Part shown: positions 1-8,317 of the stretch, in pieces
Position numbering within the stretch: the stretch's first letter is position 1
How the letters are laid out: each line of letters opens with the position of its first letter
NCBI GenBank assembly: GCA_964581515.1
Contig: CAZOOV010000011.1
Span: forward strand, 1-64,000
Origin: JACJVV01 sp964581515
Lineage (GTDB): Archaea; Nanobdellota; Nanobdellia; Woesearchaeales; JACJVV01
DNA length: 64,000 bases
Direction: 5' to 3'
The notes under the pieces: model-generated
Databases searched by the model: none
What the model was told of the DNA's origin: nothing
Seen by the model: only the letters and a program-made list of their open reading frames with translations
Program-made: the position numbers and the translations under genes

Positions 1-235
1 CCGTCATGATTAGAATCTTCAACACCATCACTGATGCCATCACCATCACTATCAGAGTAAGTAGGATCAGTCTCACCAACATCGACAACACCGTCATGAT
101 TAGAATCTTCAACACCATCACTGATGCCATCACCATCACTATCAGAGTAAGTAGGATCAGTCTCACCAACATCGACAACACCGTCATGATTAGAATCTTC
201 AACACCATCACTGATGCCATCACCATCACTATCAG
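1..235. repeat. Exact 90-bp tandem repeat inside the TSP3 gene
   Basis: Bases 1-90 and 91-180 are identical, and 181 to about 235 repeats the same unit before diverging. The unit encodes one 30-residue calcium-binding repeat. Neighbouring repeats encode a similar protein sequence but differ at the DNA level, so these copies are a recent expansion or are still being homogenised. The array may continue to the left of the window. Confidence 0.95.
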
Positions 236-1667
236 GATTATTAGGGTCTGTCTCACCAGCATCAACAATACCATTGCCATTACTATCCTCTACTTGATCT
301 CCAATCCCATCACCATCAGAATCTATAAGACTAGTAGAATTTAAAGGATCTGATTCACCAGGATCAACTATGCCATTCTGATTAGCATCTTCAACACCAT
401 CAGGAACGCCGTCCCCATCACTATCACTATTACTAGGATCGGTCTCACCAGGATCTACTATGCCATTCTGATTAGCATCTTCAACACCGTCAGGGATACC
501 ATCACCATCAGAATCAATATTACTAGGATCGGTTTCACCAGCATCAACAACACCATCAGTATTTGTATCTTCAATACCATCAAGGATACCATCATCATCA
601 CTATCAGTATCATTAGGGTCAGTCTCACCAGCATCAACAAAACCATTACCATTACTATCTTCATAACCATCGATTATACCATCACCATCAGAATCAGAAT
701 AATTAGGGTCAGTCTCGCCAGCATCAACAATACCATCTTGATTAGTATCTTCTACACCATCACTGATGCCATCATCATCACTATCAGAGTCAGTTGGATC
801 AGTCTCACCTTCGTCAACTATGCCATTGCCATTGGCATCTTCAACATTATCAGGTATGCCATCACCATCAGAATCAGTGCTTGTCGGGTCAGTCTCACCT
901 TCATCGACTATTCCATTGCCATTAGCATCCTCAACACCATCAGGGATTCCATCACCATCAGAATCTGCATTATTAGGGTCAGTCTCACCAAAATCCACCT
1001 GACCATTCTTATTCGTATCTTCAACACCATCAGTAACTCCATCACCATCAGAATCAGGATTATTAGGATCAGTTTCATTCATATCAACTACCCCATTGCC
1101 ATTTGCATCTTCAGTAGCATCAGGCAGACCATCAGAATCAGCATCAGGTCCAGTGACCATAAACGTTGAAAAATCAGTATCAGTCGCTTGAATAGAAATC
1201 TTACCTTTTATTACATGTGTCAAGTCATCTTCATATGTCGATTTCGTAAAAGTTCCTTCTAAATCAGAGATAAATCTTGTATCAGGTACTGCCTCCTCGC
1301 AAGGGATTATTATAGTAGCTGTACCTCCAGCTCTTATGGATGGAAGCACATCAGAACCTCCGCCTGAACATGCTTCTGCATCCAATTGAACATCCTTCAT
1401 AGGCTCAGACAATTGATTAGATACAATAAGTTGGATTGCATTATCGCCAACAACAGCACTTTGCACATATAATCCAGAACTAAGAGTCGCCTCTTCTGGT
1501 AAAGAACTACTAGGATCTGTTAACCCATAATAAACAAGACCACCCAAAGCCAGTATTACAACTAAAAGTGCCCAACCATAAGTCATCAGAAATTCCATAG
1601 CAGATTGTGATCTTTTAGAGGATAAATTAGATAGTTTTACAAATAATTCTGATCTTTTCAAAGACAT
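1..1667 (-). CDS. Pilin-like secreted protein with thrombospondin type 3 (calcium-binding) repeats, 3' end outside window
   Basis: Reading from 1667 leftwards, the frame stays open to the window edge, so the C-terminus is missing. The N-terminus carries an archaeal class III (prepilin) signal with the motif SQSAMEFLMTYGWALLVV at about residues 19-36, followed by a short beta-rich region. From about residue 165 onward there are at least 13 repeats of about 30 residues built on DSDGDGIxDGVEDxNxNG and VDxGETDP. These Asp-rich loops match TSP type 3 calcium-binding repeats. The protein is probably exported, processed by a prepilin peptidase and rigidified by calcium as a surface stalk or adhesin. 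A possible ribosome-binding sequence (AGAGGTG) lies upstream of the ATG. Apparent ORFs on the plus strand here are antisense shadows. The family assignment is confident; the function is not known. Confidence 0.9.
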   Translation of the reverse strand, partial: MSLKRSELFVKLSNLSSKRSQSAMEFLMTYGWALLVVILALGGLVYYGLTDPSSSLPEEATLSSGLYVQSAVVGDNAIQLIVSNQLSEPMKDVQLDAEACSGGGSDVLPSIRAGGTATIIIPCEEAVPDTRFISDLEGTFTKSTYEDDLTHVIKGKISIQATDTDFSTFMVTGPDADSDGLPDATEDANGNGVVDMNETDPNNPDSDGDGVTDGVEDTNKNGQVDFGETDPNNADSDGDGIPDGVEDANGNGIVDEGETDPTSTDSDGDGIPDNVEDANGNGIVDEGETDPTDSDSDDDGISDGVEDTNQDGIVDAGETDPNYSDSDGDGIIDGYEDSNGNGFVDAGETDPNDTDSDDDGILDGIEDTNTDGVVDAGETDPSNIDSDGDGIPDGVEDANQNGIVDPGETDPSNSDSDGDGVPDGVEDANQNGIVDPGESDPLNSTSLIDSDGDGIGDQVEDSNGNGIVDAGETDPNNPDSDGDGISDGVEDSNHDGVVDVGETDPTYSDSDGDGISDGVEDSNHDGVVDVGETDPTYSDSDGDGISDGVEDSNHD

Positions 1668-1795
1668 ACAAATAACACCTCTCTTTACATGAATCCATAA
1701 CAAAATCATTTATAAACATTACTAATTACTTCATTGACGCTGAAGTGATAAACTCAGTAAACTATTTAAAACTCCAGCTCTTGCCATAAGATAAT

Positions 1796-2602
1796 ATGTT
1801 AATAGACATACACTGCCACTTAGATCATCATCTTTACAAAGATAATCTTGACAAGGTGATAGAGAATGCAAAAAAAGCAGGTGTTGTAAAGATAATCACC
1901 AGCGGAATAGATAGAAATACTTGTGAAATAGCACTTTCTCTTGCAAAAAGATATGATATTGTAGAAGCTGCTCTTGGACGTTATCCTGAAGACGCTCTTG
2001 ACAGAGAAGGATACTATGAACATAACCCAGAAGCTAAAAAAACAACAGTCAATGAAGATATAAAATTCATGAAAGAACATAAAGATGAATTTGTAGCGAT
2101 AGGCGAGTGTGGAATTGACTTATTCAATGGAAAAAACGTAGAAAAACAGACAATAGTATTCAAGAGATTAATTGAACTTAGTATAGAACTTGACAAACCA
2201 ATAATTATTCACTCAAGAAAAGCAGAAAGACAATGTATTGAACTTCTTCAAGAATATAAAGATAAAGGAACATTAAATCCAGACAATGTTATACTCCATT
2301 GTTTCTCAGGAAGAAAAAGTCTAATTAAAATAGCAATAGAAAACGGCTATAACTTTTCTATACCTACAAATATTGAAAGAGCGCAGCATTTCCAAGGAAT
2401 AGTAAATAAAGCTCCAATGAGAAATATCTTGACAGAAACAGACGCACCATATCTTTCTCCTTACAAAAATGAAGATGGTTCTTTTAATAGAAATGAATCT
2501 GCATATGTCAATGAAACAATCAAAATCATTGCAAAGATCAAGAATATCACAGAAGAAGAATGTATTAATCAAATATTCATGAATTACCAAAGAATATTCT
2601 AA
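1796..2602 (+). CDS. TatD family metal-dependent hydrolase (deoxyribonuclease)
   Basis: 268 residues, the usual TatD length. The metal ligands of the TIM-barrel amidohydrolase fold are all visible: His6 and His8 in DIHCHLD, Glu104 in GECGID, His139 in IIIHSRK, His168 in ILHCFSG and Asp216 in TETDAPYLSP. TatD proteins are cytosolic 3'-5' exonucleases of DNA repair and turnover, and some relatives act on tRNA ends. The gene stands alone, divergent from the TSP3-repeat gene. The family is certain; the substrate is not. Confidence 0.92.
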   Translation: MLIDIHCHLDHHLYKDNLDKVIENAKKAGVVKIITSGIDRNTCEIALSLAKRYDIVEAALGRYPEDALDREGYYEHNPEAKKTTVNEDIKFMKEHKDEFVAIGECGIDLFNGKNVEKQTIVFKRLIELSIELDKPIIIHSRKAERQCIELLQEYKDKGTLNPDNVILHCFSGRKSLIKIAIENGYNFSIPTNIERAQHFQGIVNKAPMRNILTETDAPYLSPYKNEDGSFNRNESAYVNETIKIIAKIKNITEEECINQIFMNYQRIF

Positions 2603-2732
2603 TAATTTAGACATTTTAGACTTTTCAAATTTTTCTATAACTTAAGTTATATCCGTAATCATTACGTCCTCGTCGGTAATTTTCAAAGGAAGAGATAAAT
2701 AGTACTTTTACTTCTTTTAGTTTTGAGAAAAA

Positions 2733-3251
2733 ATGCCCAGTAATTACACAAATATTCCAGGAGTAGAATATACATCAAAAGATGGAGAAAAATTCTATGC
2801 TGATGTCCTTTGGGCAATGGTACTTGGTTCAAGACAAAATTTAGAAGATATGCTCCAGATGGATGAACAGAATTTCACAAAAAGATTAAGAGAACTCTCA
2901 CTTGATGATTTAATGAGAAAAACATACACATTAGCAGGATATTTAATCAAAAAAAGCAAGAAAGCATCTTGTACAAATAATATCTCAAGCAAAGCAATAA
3001 GATGGTACTACCATAATTTATCACCTATCGCAGTTCCATGGCTACTTGACCATCCTTATGTAAACAGATGTGCAAAAAAAATCACAAATTTAGCATCAGA
3101 CGTAGCATTATATGTTTTAAGACTTGATACCTTAAAAGGAAAAGAGATATTTGACATCAAAAAAAGCTTAATCAGTTTTAAAACAGTACAATACCAAGCA
3201 CAACCAGATGATGAAATAAAACAATTTCTCAGTACATATCATGATACATAG
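2733..3251 (+). CDS. Conserved-looking hypothetical protein
   Basis: 172 residues, soluble, with no signal peptide or membrane span. The first half is helix-rich and charged (DMLQMDEQNFTKRLRELS). The second half has aromatic and Trp-containing helices (RWYYHNLSPIAVPWLLDHP). I recognise no family. Codon use looks like that of its neighbours, and the frame is clean between two plus-strand genes with about 100-bp gaps on each side, so it is probably a real gene. Confidence 0.7.
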   Translation: MPSNYTNIPGVEYTSKDGEKFYADVLWAMVLGSRQNLEDMLQMDEQNFTKRLRELSLDDLMRKTYTLAGYLIKKSKKASCTNNISSKAIRWYYHNLSPIAVPWLLDHPYVNRCAKKITNLASDVALYVLRLDTLKGKEIFDIKKSLISFKTVQYQAQPDDEIKQFLSTYHDT

Positions 3252-3322
3252 AATTTCTTAAGCATAACAAAGTAAATAAAATATAATAGATAAAACAATA
3301 TCTAATCAGATATCACGGAAAG

Positions 3323-3331
3323 ATTTATATT
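3323..3331 (+). promoter_or_regulatory. TATA box of the pseudouridine synthase gene
   Basis: ATTTATAT lies about 28 bp upstream of the ATG at 3354, the spacing of a leaderless archaeal transcript. The same arrangement recurs upstream of 33214, 43779, 50613, 54446 and 55697. Confidence 0.6.
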
Positions 3332-3353
3332 AGTACAACAATAACTCTAATGC

Positions 3354-4049
3354 ATGGAAGAAAGGATACAGAAGATAATCTCAGCTTCAGGCTACTGCTC
3401 TAGAAGAAAGGCTGAAGATCTTATCAAACAAGGCAAAGTATCGGTAAATAATAAAGCAGTTAGTATAGGGGATAAAGCAGATGCACAGAAAGATACAATA
3501 AAAATAGACAATAAGACAATCAAATCAGAAAAAAAGAGATACTTTATTCTCAACAAACCTAAAGGGGTTCTCGTTACCATGGACGATCCTGATAAAAGGA
3601 ATACAATCTACGATTTACCATCAGTTAGAGAGATTAAAGAACGTATTTTTCCTGTTGGAAGACTAGACGCTATGAGTGAAGGTCTTATAATCCTTACAAA
3701 TGATGGAGAATATGCAAATAAGATAATGCATCCAAGATATAGTACCAACAAGACTTACATGGTAAGATGCGAACCTAAATTAAAAGGATTTGATAAAACT
3801 AGGCTCGAAAAAGGAATAAATATCGAAGGCAAAAAGACAGCGATTACAAAAGTAACATATAAAGAGAATAATGAATTCACAATAACACTGCATGAAGGAA
3901 GAAACAGGATCATCAGGAAGATGATGGAAAAGCTCAAATACAAGATTTATATGCTAAAAAGATTAAGTATAGGCAATATTAATATAGATAATCTAAAAGA
4001 AGGAGAAGTTAGAGAATTAGACCCTAATGAGATTCTTAAAAATAATTAA
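3354..4049 (+). CDS. RsuA/RluB/RluE-type rRNA pseudouridine synthase
   Basis: 231 residues. An N-terminal S4 RNA-binding domain (about 1-55, with SGYCSRRKAEDLI) is followed by the catalytic domain. The signature GRLDAMSEGLIILTNDGE places the catalytic Asp at 105. The C-terminal EGRNRIIRKM is also typical of the RsuA/RluB branch. The enzyme isomerises a uridine in 16S or 23S rRNA. This family is mainly bacterial, so its presence in an archaeon suggests an old transfer. A TATA box near 3326 supports the chosen start. The exact target uridine cannot be read from the sequence. Confidence 0.9.
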   Translation: MEERIQKIISASGYCSRRKAEDLIKQGKVSVNNKAVSIGDKADAQKDTIKIDNKTIKSEKKRYFILNKPKGVLVTMDDPDKRNTIYDLPSVREIKERIFPVGRLDAMSEGLIILTNDGEYANKIMHPRYSTNKTYMVRCEPKLKGFDKTRLEKGINIEGKKTAITKVTYKENNEFTITLHEGRNRIIRKMMEKLKYKIYMLKRLSIGNINIDNLKEGEVRELDPNEILKNN

Positions 4050-4114
4050 ATAATTAAAAGCAATTAAAAAATAAAGAATAAATTATCCTAAATAATTAAG
4101 AATTTAACAAATTA

Positions 4115-7100
4115 TCAAAAACTTATAGCTTCTAAATGTTTTTCCATCCTAGCAATCGATTCATCAACGTCCTTCTCCGCCCAACCATGAGATATCAAAG
4201 AGGATCTTACAACTTCTTCATCATATCCTTTCTCTAAAGATTGAAGTACATATTCATCTAATTTCTCTTTACTCTCAAGATCATCTTCTTTTTTATTAAA
4301 TACATATTTTTGATGTACTACAAATGAAACAAGAAGACCAAGTAAGGTCATAGGAATCAAAAATGAGATAATTGAAGAAAATCCTTTTTTCTTAAGATTA
4401 TTAATATCATATTTATTTGAGTCATCTACCTCATCGACTTCTAACTCTTCATCACTTAACATCTCATTTTGTTGCAACAGTTCTTGTTTCTCACCTACTT
4501 CTCTAAGAGATTTATCCTCATTATCAACAACAACTTCAGACACCACAGAACCAGTTGTTGATAAGTCTAAAGCAACAGGCTTATTATTATCATTATTACC
4601 ATCATTATTAGATGCAATCGATGCCGCCTTTCTTCTCTCCCTTCTCTTAACATCTTCTTCATCACCAAGTTTCTGTAATGAGTCCACTTCTTCTCTTTCT
4701 TTACTATCAATATCTTTAGATCCACCCTGTTCAAAATCTCTTGCTGATTTCTCATATTCTCCAAAATAATTCCCTAGAATAGAATCCTTATCCGAATCTT
4801 CTCCAAATGAATGTATAGTTAAACCTTGTAATTCTGGACAAGTTGAGAAACTGCAATTATTTGTAGGGTCTCTTAGAACATAACTTCCATCTTGACATAT
4901 CAGTATATCTGTCGGACAGAAAAGCAGACTCCTTACACTAACATTTATCACACCATTAGTAGATACTACATCATTCTCTATGCTAAATGATACTTGAGTA
5001 TTACCATAAGTTAAAGCCTGGTATGTGAGTGATAAAGTTTCAGTCTCACCAGGTAATATGTAAATATATTTGTTAAGCACACCATCTGTAAGATTAAGAG
5101 AATTTTCATCATAACTAAAAGAAAGATTAACATCTGATAATGTAACATTTTGCAGATTAGTTACATTCAAATAAACATCAAAAGTATCAAGTTCCCTTAT
5201 ATCTGTAGAAGATATACTACTATCTATATCAAGAGGCATATCGCTTACATTTATAGGAATATCAATTGTAGTTGAGATATTTGGATTAATGTTATCGATA
5301 AAAGAGATTTGTATATTCTGACTTCCTATCTCAGATGCCTTAAATCCCCACTCTAAAGCCTCTGTCTGAGATGTATTAACTGATAGTAAAGAATAACTAT
5401 TTCCATCGATTACATCAAGTCCATTTGTCGAGTACATTATTGCAGTAACATTGCTTACATCATTCTTGCCGTTATTTGTCACGAATACTTTTACACCAAA
5501 CTTTTCTTCTAAACTGATATATTGATCAGACATATCTGTAAGATAATCAAATCTATAATCCTCTTGATTGATATCAAAAGAAGAGCTTACTGTCTGTCCA
5601 GGGAATGCTCCATTAGGATCTTCAATAATTGCCTGTAATGAACAAGAAGCACCAAAAGAAGAATCAGTAACTTTCAAGCTCCAATTCAAGACCATGGTTC
5701 CTGAATCAATACTAAAATCTTTTATGCTGATATCATTATCTCCAACCATATCCAGATAGCTTGAACAAGTAGAAGCAAGCCAGATAGTTATATTTGCAAA
5801 TGATGTTGTCATAGGATTAGCTATAGACAATGTATAATTAAATATATCACCAACAGTAATATTATCACTTGATAAATTCGAAGAAACATTAAATTTATCC
5901 CACACCGTAACATTCATTGAATTAGTTCCAAAATTCCCACTATCATTAATATCTAATCTAAGAACATAATTTCCAGGACTTACTCCTGAAAGATTAAGCC
6001 CATTATATTCATCTGCAGAGATATTTGTATCATTAAGATAGAAATAAAATGCTGAGAAAGGTACACTCGCCCATATATTCTCATCCCTTATGTTATAGAT
6101 ATCAAAAAACCATCTTATTCCGTCTATTGAGTCATATAATTGTCCTTCATCTGCAAGCATATCTTGAATAGCAAGAGGTAGATAAAAGTCTACTGTATAT
6201 TCATCAAATACATTAATTGTGAATGAATCTGAAATGCTTACATCATCAATATCAATCCATAAACAATTTGACTGATTTCCACAGCTGCTTTGCGAAGAAT
6301 ATCCAAAACAGTTCAGATCATCACACCAATCAAATAAACTATCCCATGAACATCGATAATCAGCCTCACATGAACTTTCACTACTATCATATATTGCACA
6401 ATTCCAATCATCACAATATCCATAATTCCACATACAATCTGCATGAAGTCCACATTCTGTTTGTGTGTTATAATCCCAACAGCTATTCTCATTACAATCC
6501 CCATAATCGTCATCCCAGCTACAATTAATATCTTGTTCGCATGTTGTCTTTGTATCATATGCCCAACAACCATCAAAGTCACATTCTTCCCAGTCAGAGT
6601 CCCATGCACATTCAACGTTCATCTCACAAGTAGATTGTGTAACATAATCCCAACAGTCAAGTATTATACAACTTGCAGTATTATTATCCCATATGCAAGA
6701 ACTAAGTTCATTGCATGTTTGCATCGAATCATAGAACCAGCAACCTTTGTAATCACAATAACTGATATTTCCATTCCAATCAAGATTCAATGAATATGCG
6801 CCTATATAATCTAGATTAGTCAATGAATCATAAGAATAATATCCAAGCAAAGACTGTGATAATTCAACAGTTGACTCTGCATCTTTTGGATCCGTAACAT
6901 TAAGAATTAAATCAGGTGTTTTGATATATGTGATATTAGTAGATTTAAAATAAGCATCTACATAAACCTCCTCTCCTAGATTATAAGACTTTACTTGTAA
7001 ATCAGAAGAGCTAGGAGGATAAACATACATAAAAGAAGATATTAATTGTTCATCAAGCACATAAACATTAAAAACATATTCTCTGCCACTAGAAGGATGA

Positions 7101-8317
7101 GCATCCGGTGCAGTGATAGTAATTGCGCCCTCATAAAGTCCTAATGCTTGACTTGAAGGAATGGAAATATTGATTGCATATTGTACAGAACCATTAACAT
7201 AGATAATATCACTTCCATTATGAATTTCAATATCTAAGAGATCACATGAATCACCTGCACATGTAACATTCCATTGAGTAACATTCAAGCTTCCAAGATT
7301 TTCAATCATGAAGCCAGCAGTTGTACTTTCTCCAGGAGATAATACGATATTATTTATGTATGAAAGCGAAGAATATAAGTAAGGCATGTTTAATGTGAAA
7401 TTAAAAGGAATTCCTAAATATCCACCATTAGTGCTAGAAAGAATGATATTGCCTTCTGAAGAAGTAAAATAAGAAAGATTCTCTTCTGGCACATCAAGCT
7501 GCAGAGTCAATTCTTCTGTCTCTCCTGCACTCATATCACCCAAAGAATCTATAGAAGTGGTTGCTAATTGCTGATATGCAAAATAATATACCAAGACTGT
7601 TGTATTTGGAGAATCAGAATTAATAAAGATATTGTAACCTTCACCTCCCGGAAGATGAAGATTATATAGGCTTTCATCAAGAGTGATAGTAGAAGTGAAA
7701 TTATCGATTGAATAAGTTTTACCAGGGGCTTCTGTTGGCACTATATATACAGTAAGATTGAAGAAAGGATCAAAGAGATTCTTAGCATAGACATACAATG
7801 AACCTGAAGATTTATTTCTTAAATCAATTCCTCCACTATAAGAATCCAAAACATCATCCAAATGAGCATATTCCCATAAAGGCAAAGTACTAATCCCTAA
7901 AGAATTTATGCATAACAATTCTGAATCTGAATCTCCAAAATAATTACTACAACTTCCTGCAGAAGCATTGATAGTTACATCCTCTTGAGTCCAATCCCCG
8001 ATATTTGTTATATTCAAAGTGATATTTCCACTATACCCAGGAGTAATGTTACCAAAAGTAATATTATCAGGAGTAGCATTAAGTGTCATATACCTAACAG
8101 TAAGATTAAACGCTTCAGCCCTTTCAATATCACCATCATCATCATCCAAATTATCTATGTACAAAGTCCATATACCTGATGACCATCCACTCATATACTT
8201 ACTAGCATATCCTTCTTCATATGTTCCTGTTTCCATACAACCAGTCATCAGTAGAGTCATAGATGCTAATAGTAAGATTAAAGCTACAGTTTTTATTGAT
8301 TGTAATCCTACCTTCAT
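4115..8317 (-). CDS. Giant surface lipoprotein with Ig-like domains, Cys/Trp repeats and a C-terminal membrane anchor
   Basis: 1400 residues. The N-terminus looks like a lipoprotein signal (hydrophobic stretch ending LLMTGC, lipid Cys at about 27). It is followed by GIWTLYIDNLDDDDGD, which looks like the back half of a PPC/P-type beta-sandwich. The bulk is Asn-glycosylation-rich beta-sandwich repeats of the kind found in archaeal S-layer-associated proteins. Residues about 514-689 hold six Cys/Trp-rich units. A transmembrane helix (about 1308-1330) is followed by a charged cytosolic tail ending in a helical GW motif. The start overlaps the protease stop by ATGA, so the two genes are translationally coupled. 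Function unknown; an anchored partner of the protease is likely. Confidence 0.85.
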   Translation of the reverse strand: MKVGLQSIKTVALILLLASMTLLMTGCMETGTYEEGYASKYMSGWSSGIWTLYIDNLDDDDGDIERAEAFNLTVRYMTLNATPDNITFGNITPGYSGNITLNITNIGDWTQEDVTINASAGSCSNYFGDSDSELLCINSLGISTLPLWEYAHLDDVLDSYSGGIDLRNKSSGSLYVYAKNLFDPFFNLTVYIVPTEAPGKTYSIDNFTSTITLDESLYNLHLPGGEGYNIFINSDSPNTTVLVYYFAYQQLATTSIDSLGDMSAGETEELTLQLDVPEENLSYFTSSEGNIILSSTNGGYLGIPFNFTLNMPYLYSSLSYINNIVLSPGESTTAGFMIENLGSLNVTQWNVTCAGDSCDLLDIEIHNGSDIIYVNGSVQYAINISIPSSQALGLYEGAITITAPDAHPSSGREYVFNVYVLDEQLISSFMYVYPPSSSDLQVKSYNLGEEVYVDAYFKSTNITYIKTPDLILNVTDPKDAESTVELSQSLLGYYSYDSLTNLDYIGAYSLNLDWNGNISYCDYKGCWFYDSMQTCNELSSCIWDNNTASCIILDCWDYVTQSTCEMNVECAWDSDWEECDFDGCWAYDTKTTCEQDINCSWDDDYGDCNENSCWDYNTQTECGLHADCMWNYGYCDDWNCAIYDSSESSCEADYRCSWDSLFDWCDDLNCFGYSSQSSCGNQSNCLWIDIDDVSISDSFTINVFDEYTVDFYLPLAIQDMLADEGQLYDSIDGIRWFFDIYNIRDENIWASVPFSAFYFYLNDTNISADEYNGLNLSGVSPGNYVLRLDINDSGNFGTNSMNVTVWDKFNVSSNLSSDNITVGDIFNYTLSIANPMTTSFANITIWLASTCSSYLDMVGDNDISIKDFSIDSGTMVLNWSLKVTDSSFGASCSLQAIIEDPNGAFPGQTVSSSFDINQEDYRFDYLTDMSDQYISLEEKFGVKVFVTNNGKNDVSNVTAIMYSTNGLDVIDGNSYSLLSVNTSQTEALEWGFKASEIGSQNIQISFIDNINPNISTTIDIPINVSDMPLDIDSSISSTDIRELDTFDVYLNVTNLQNVTLSDVNLSFSYDENSLNLTDGVLNKYIYILPGETETLSLTYQALTYGNTQVSFSIENDVVSTNGVINVSVRSLLFCPTDILICQDGSYVLRDPTNNCSFSTCPELQGLTIHSFGEDSDKDSILGNYFGEYEKSARDFEQGGSKDIDSKEREEVDSLQKLGDEEDVKRRERRKAASIASNNDGNNDNNKPVALDLSTTGSVVSEVVVDNEDKSLREVGEKQELLQQNEMLSDEELEVDEVDDSNKYDINNLKKKGFSSIISFLIPMTLLGLLVSFVVHQKYVFNKKEDDLESKEKLDEYVLQSLEKGYDEEVVRSSLISHGWAEKDVDESIARMEKHLEAISF

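Noticed and set aside
6..1169. Plus-strand frames encoding Ile/Thr-rich repeats, or a CRISPR-like array
   Set aside because: They are antisense shadows of the TSP3 repeats. The 90-bp units are contiguous without unique spacers and encode a sensible protein on the minus strand.
6223..6793. Plus- and minus-frame His/Cys-rich ORFs inside the giant lipoprotein
   Set aside because: Out-of-frame readings of the Cys/Trp repeat region, with composition set by the real frame.
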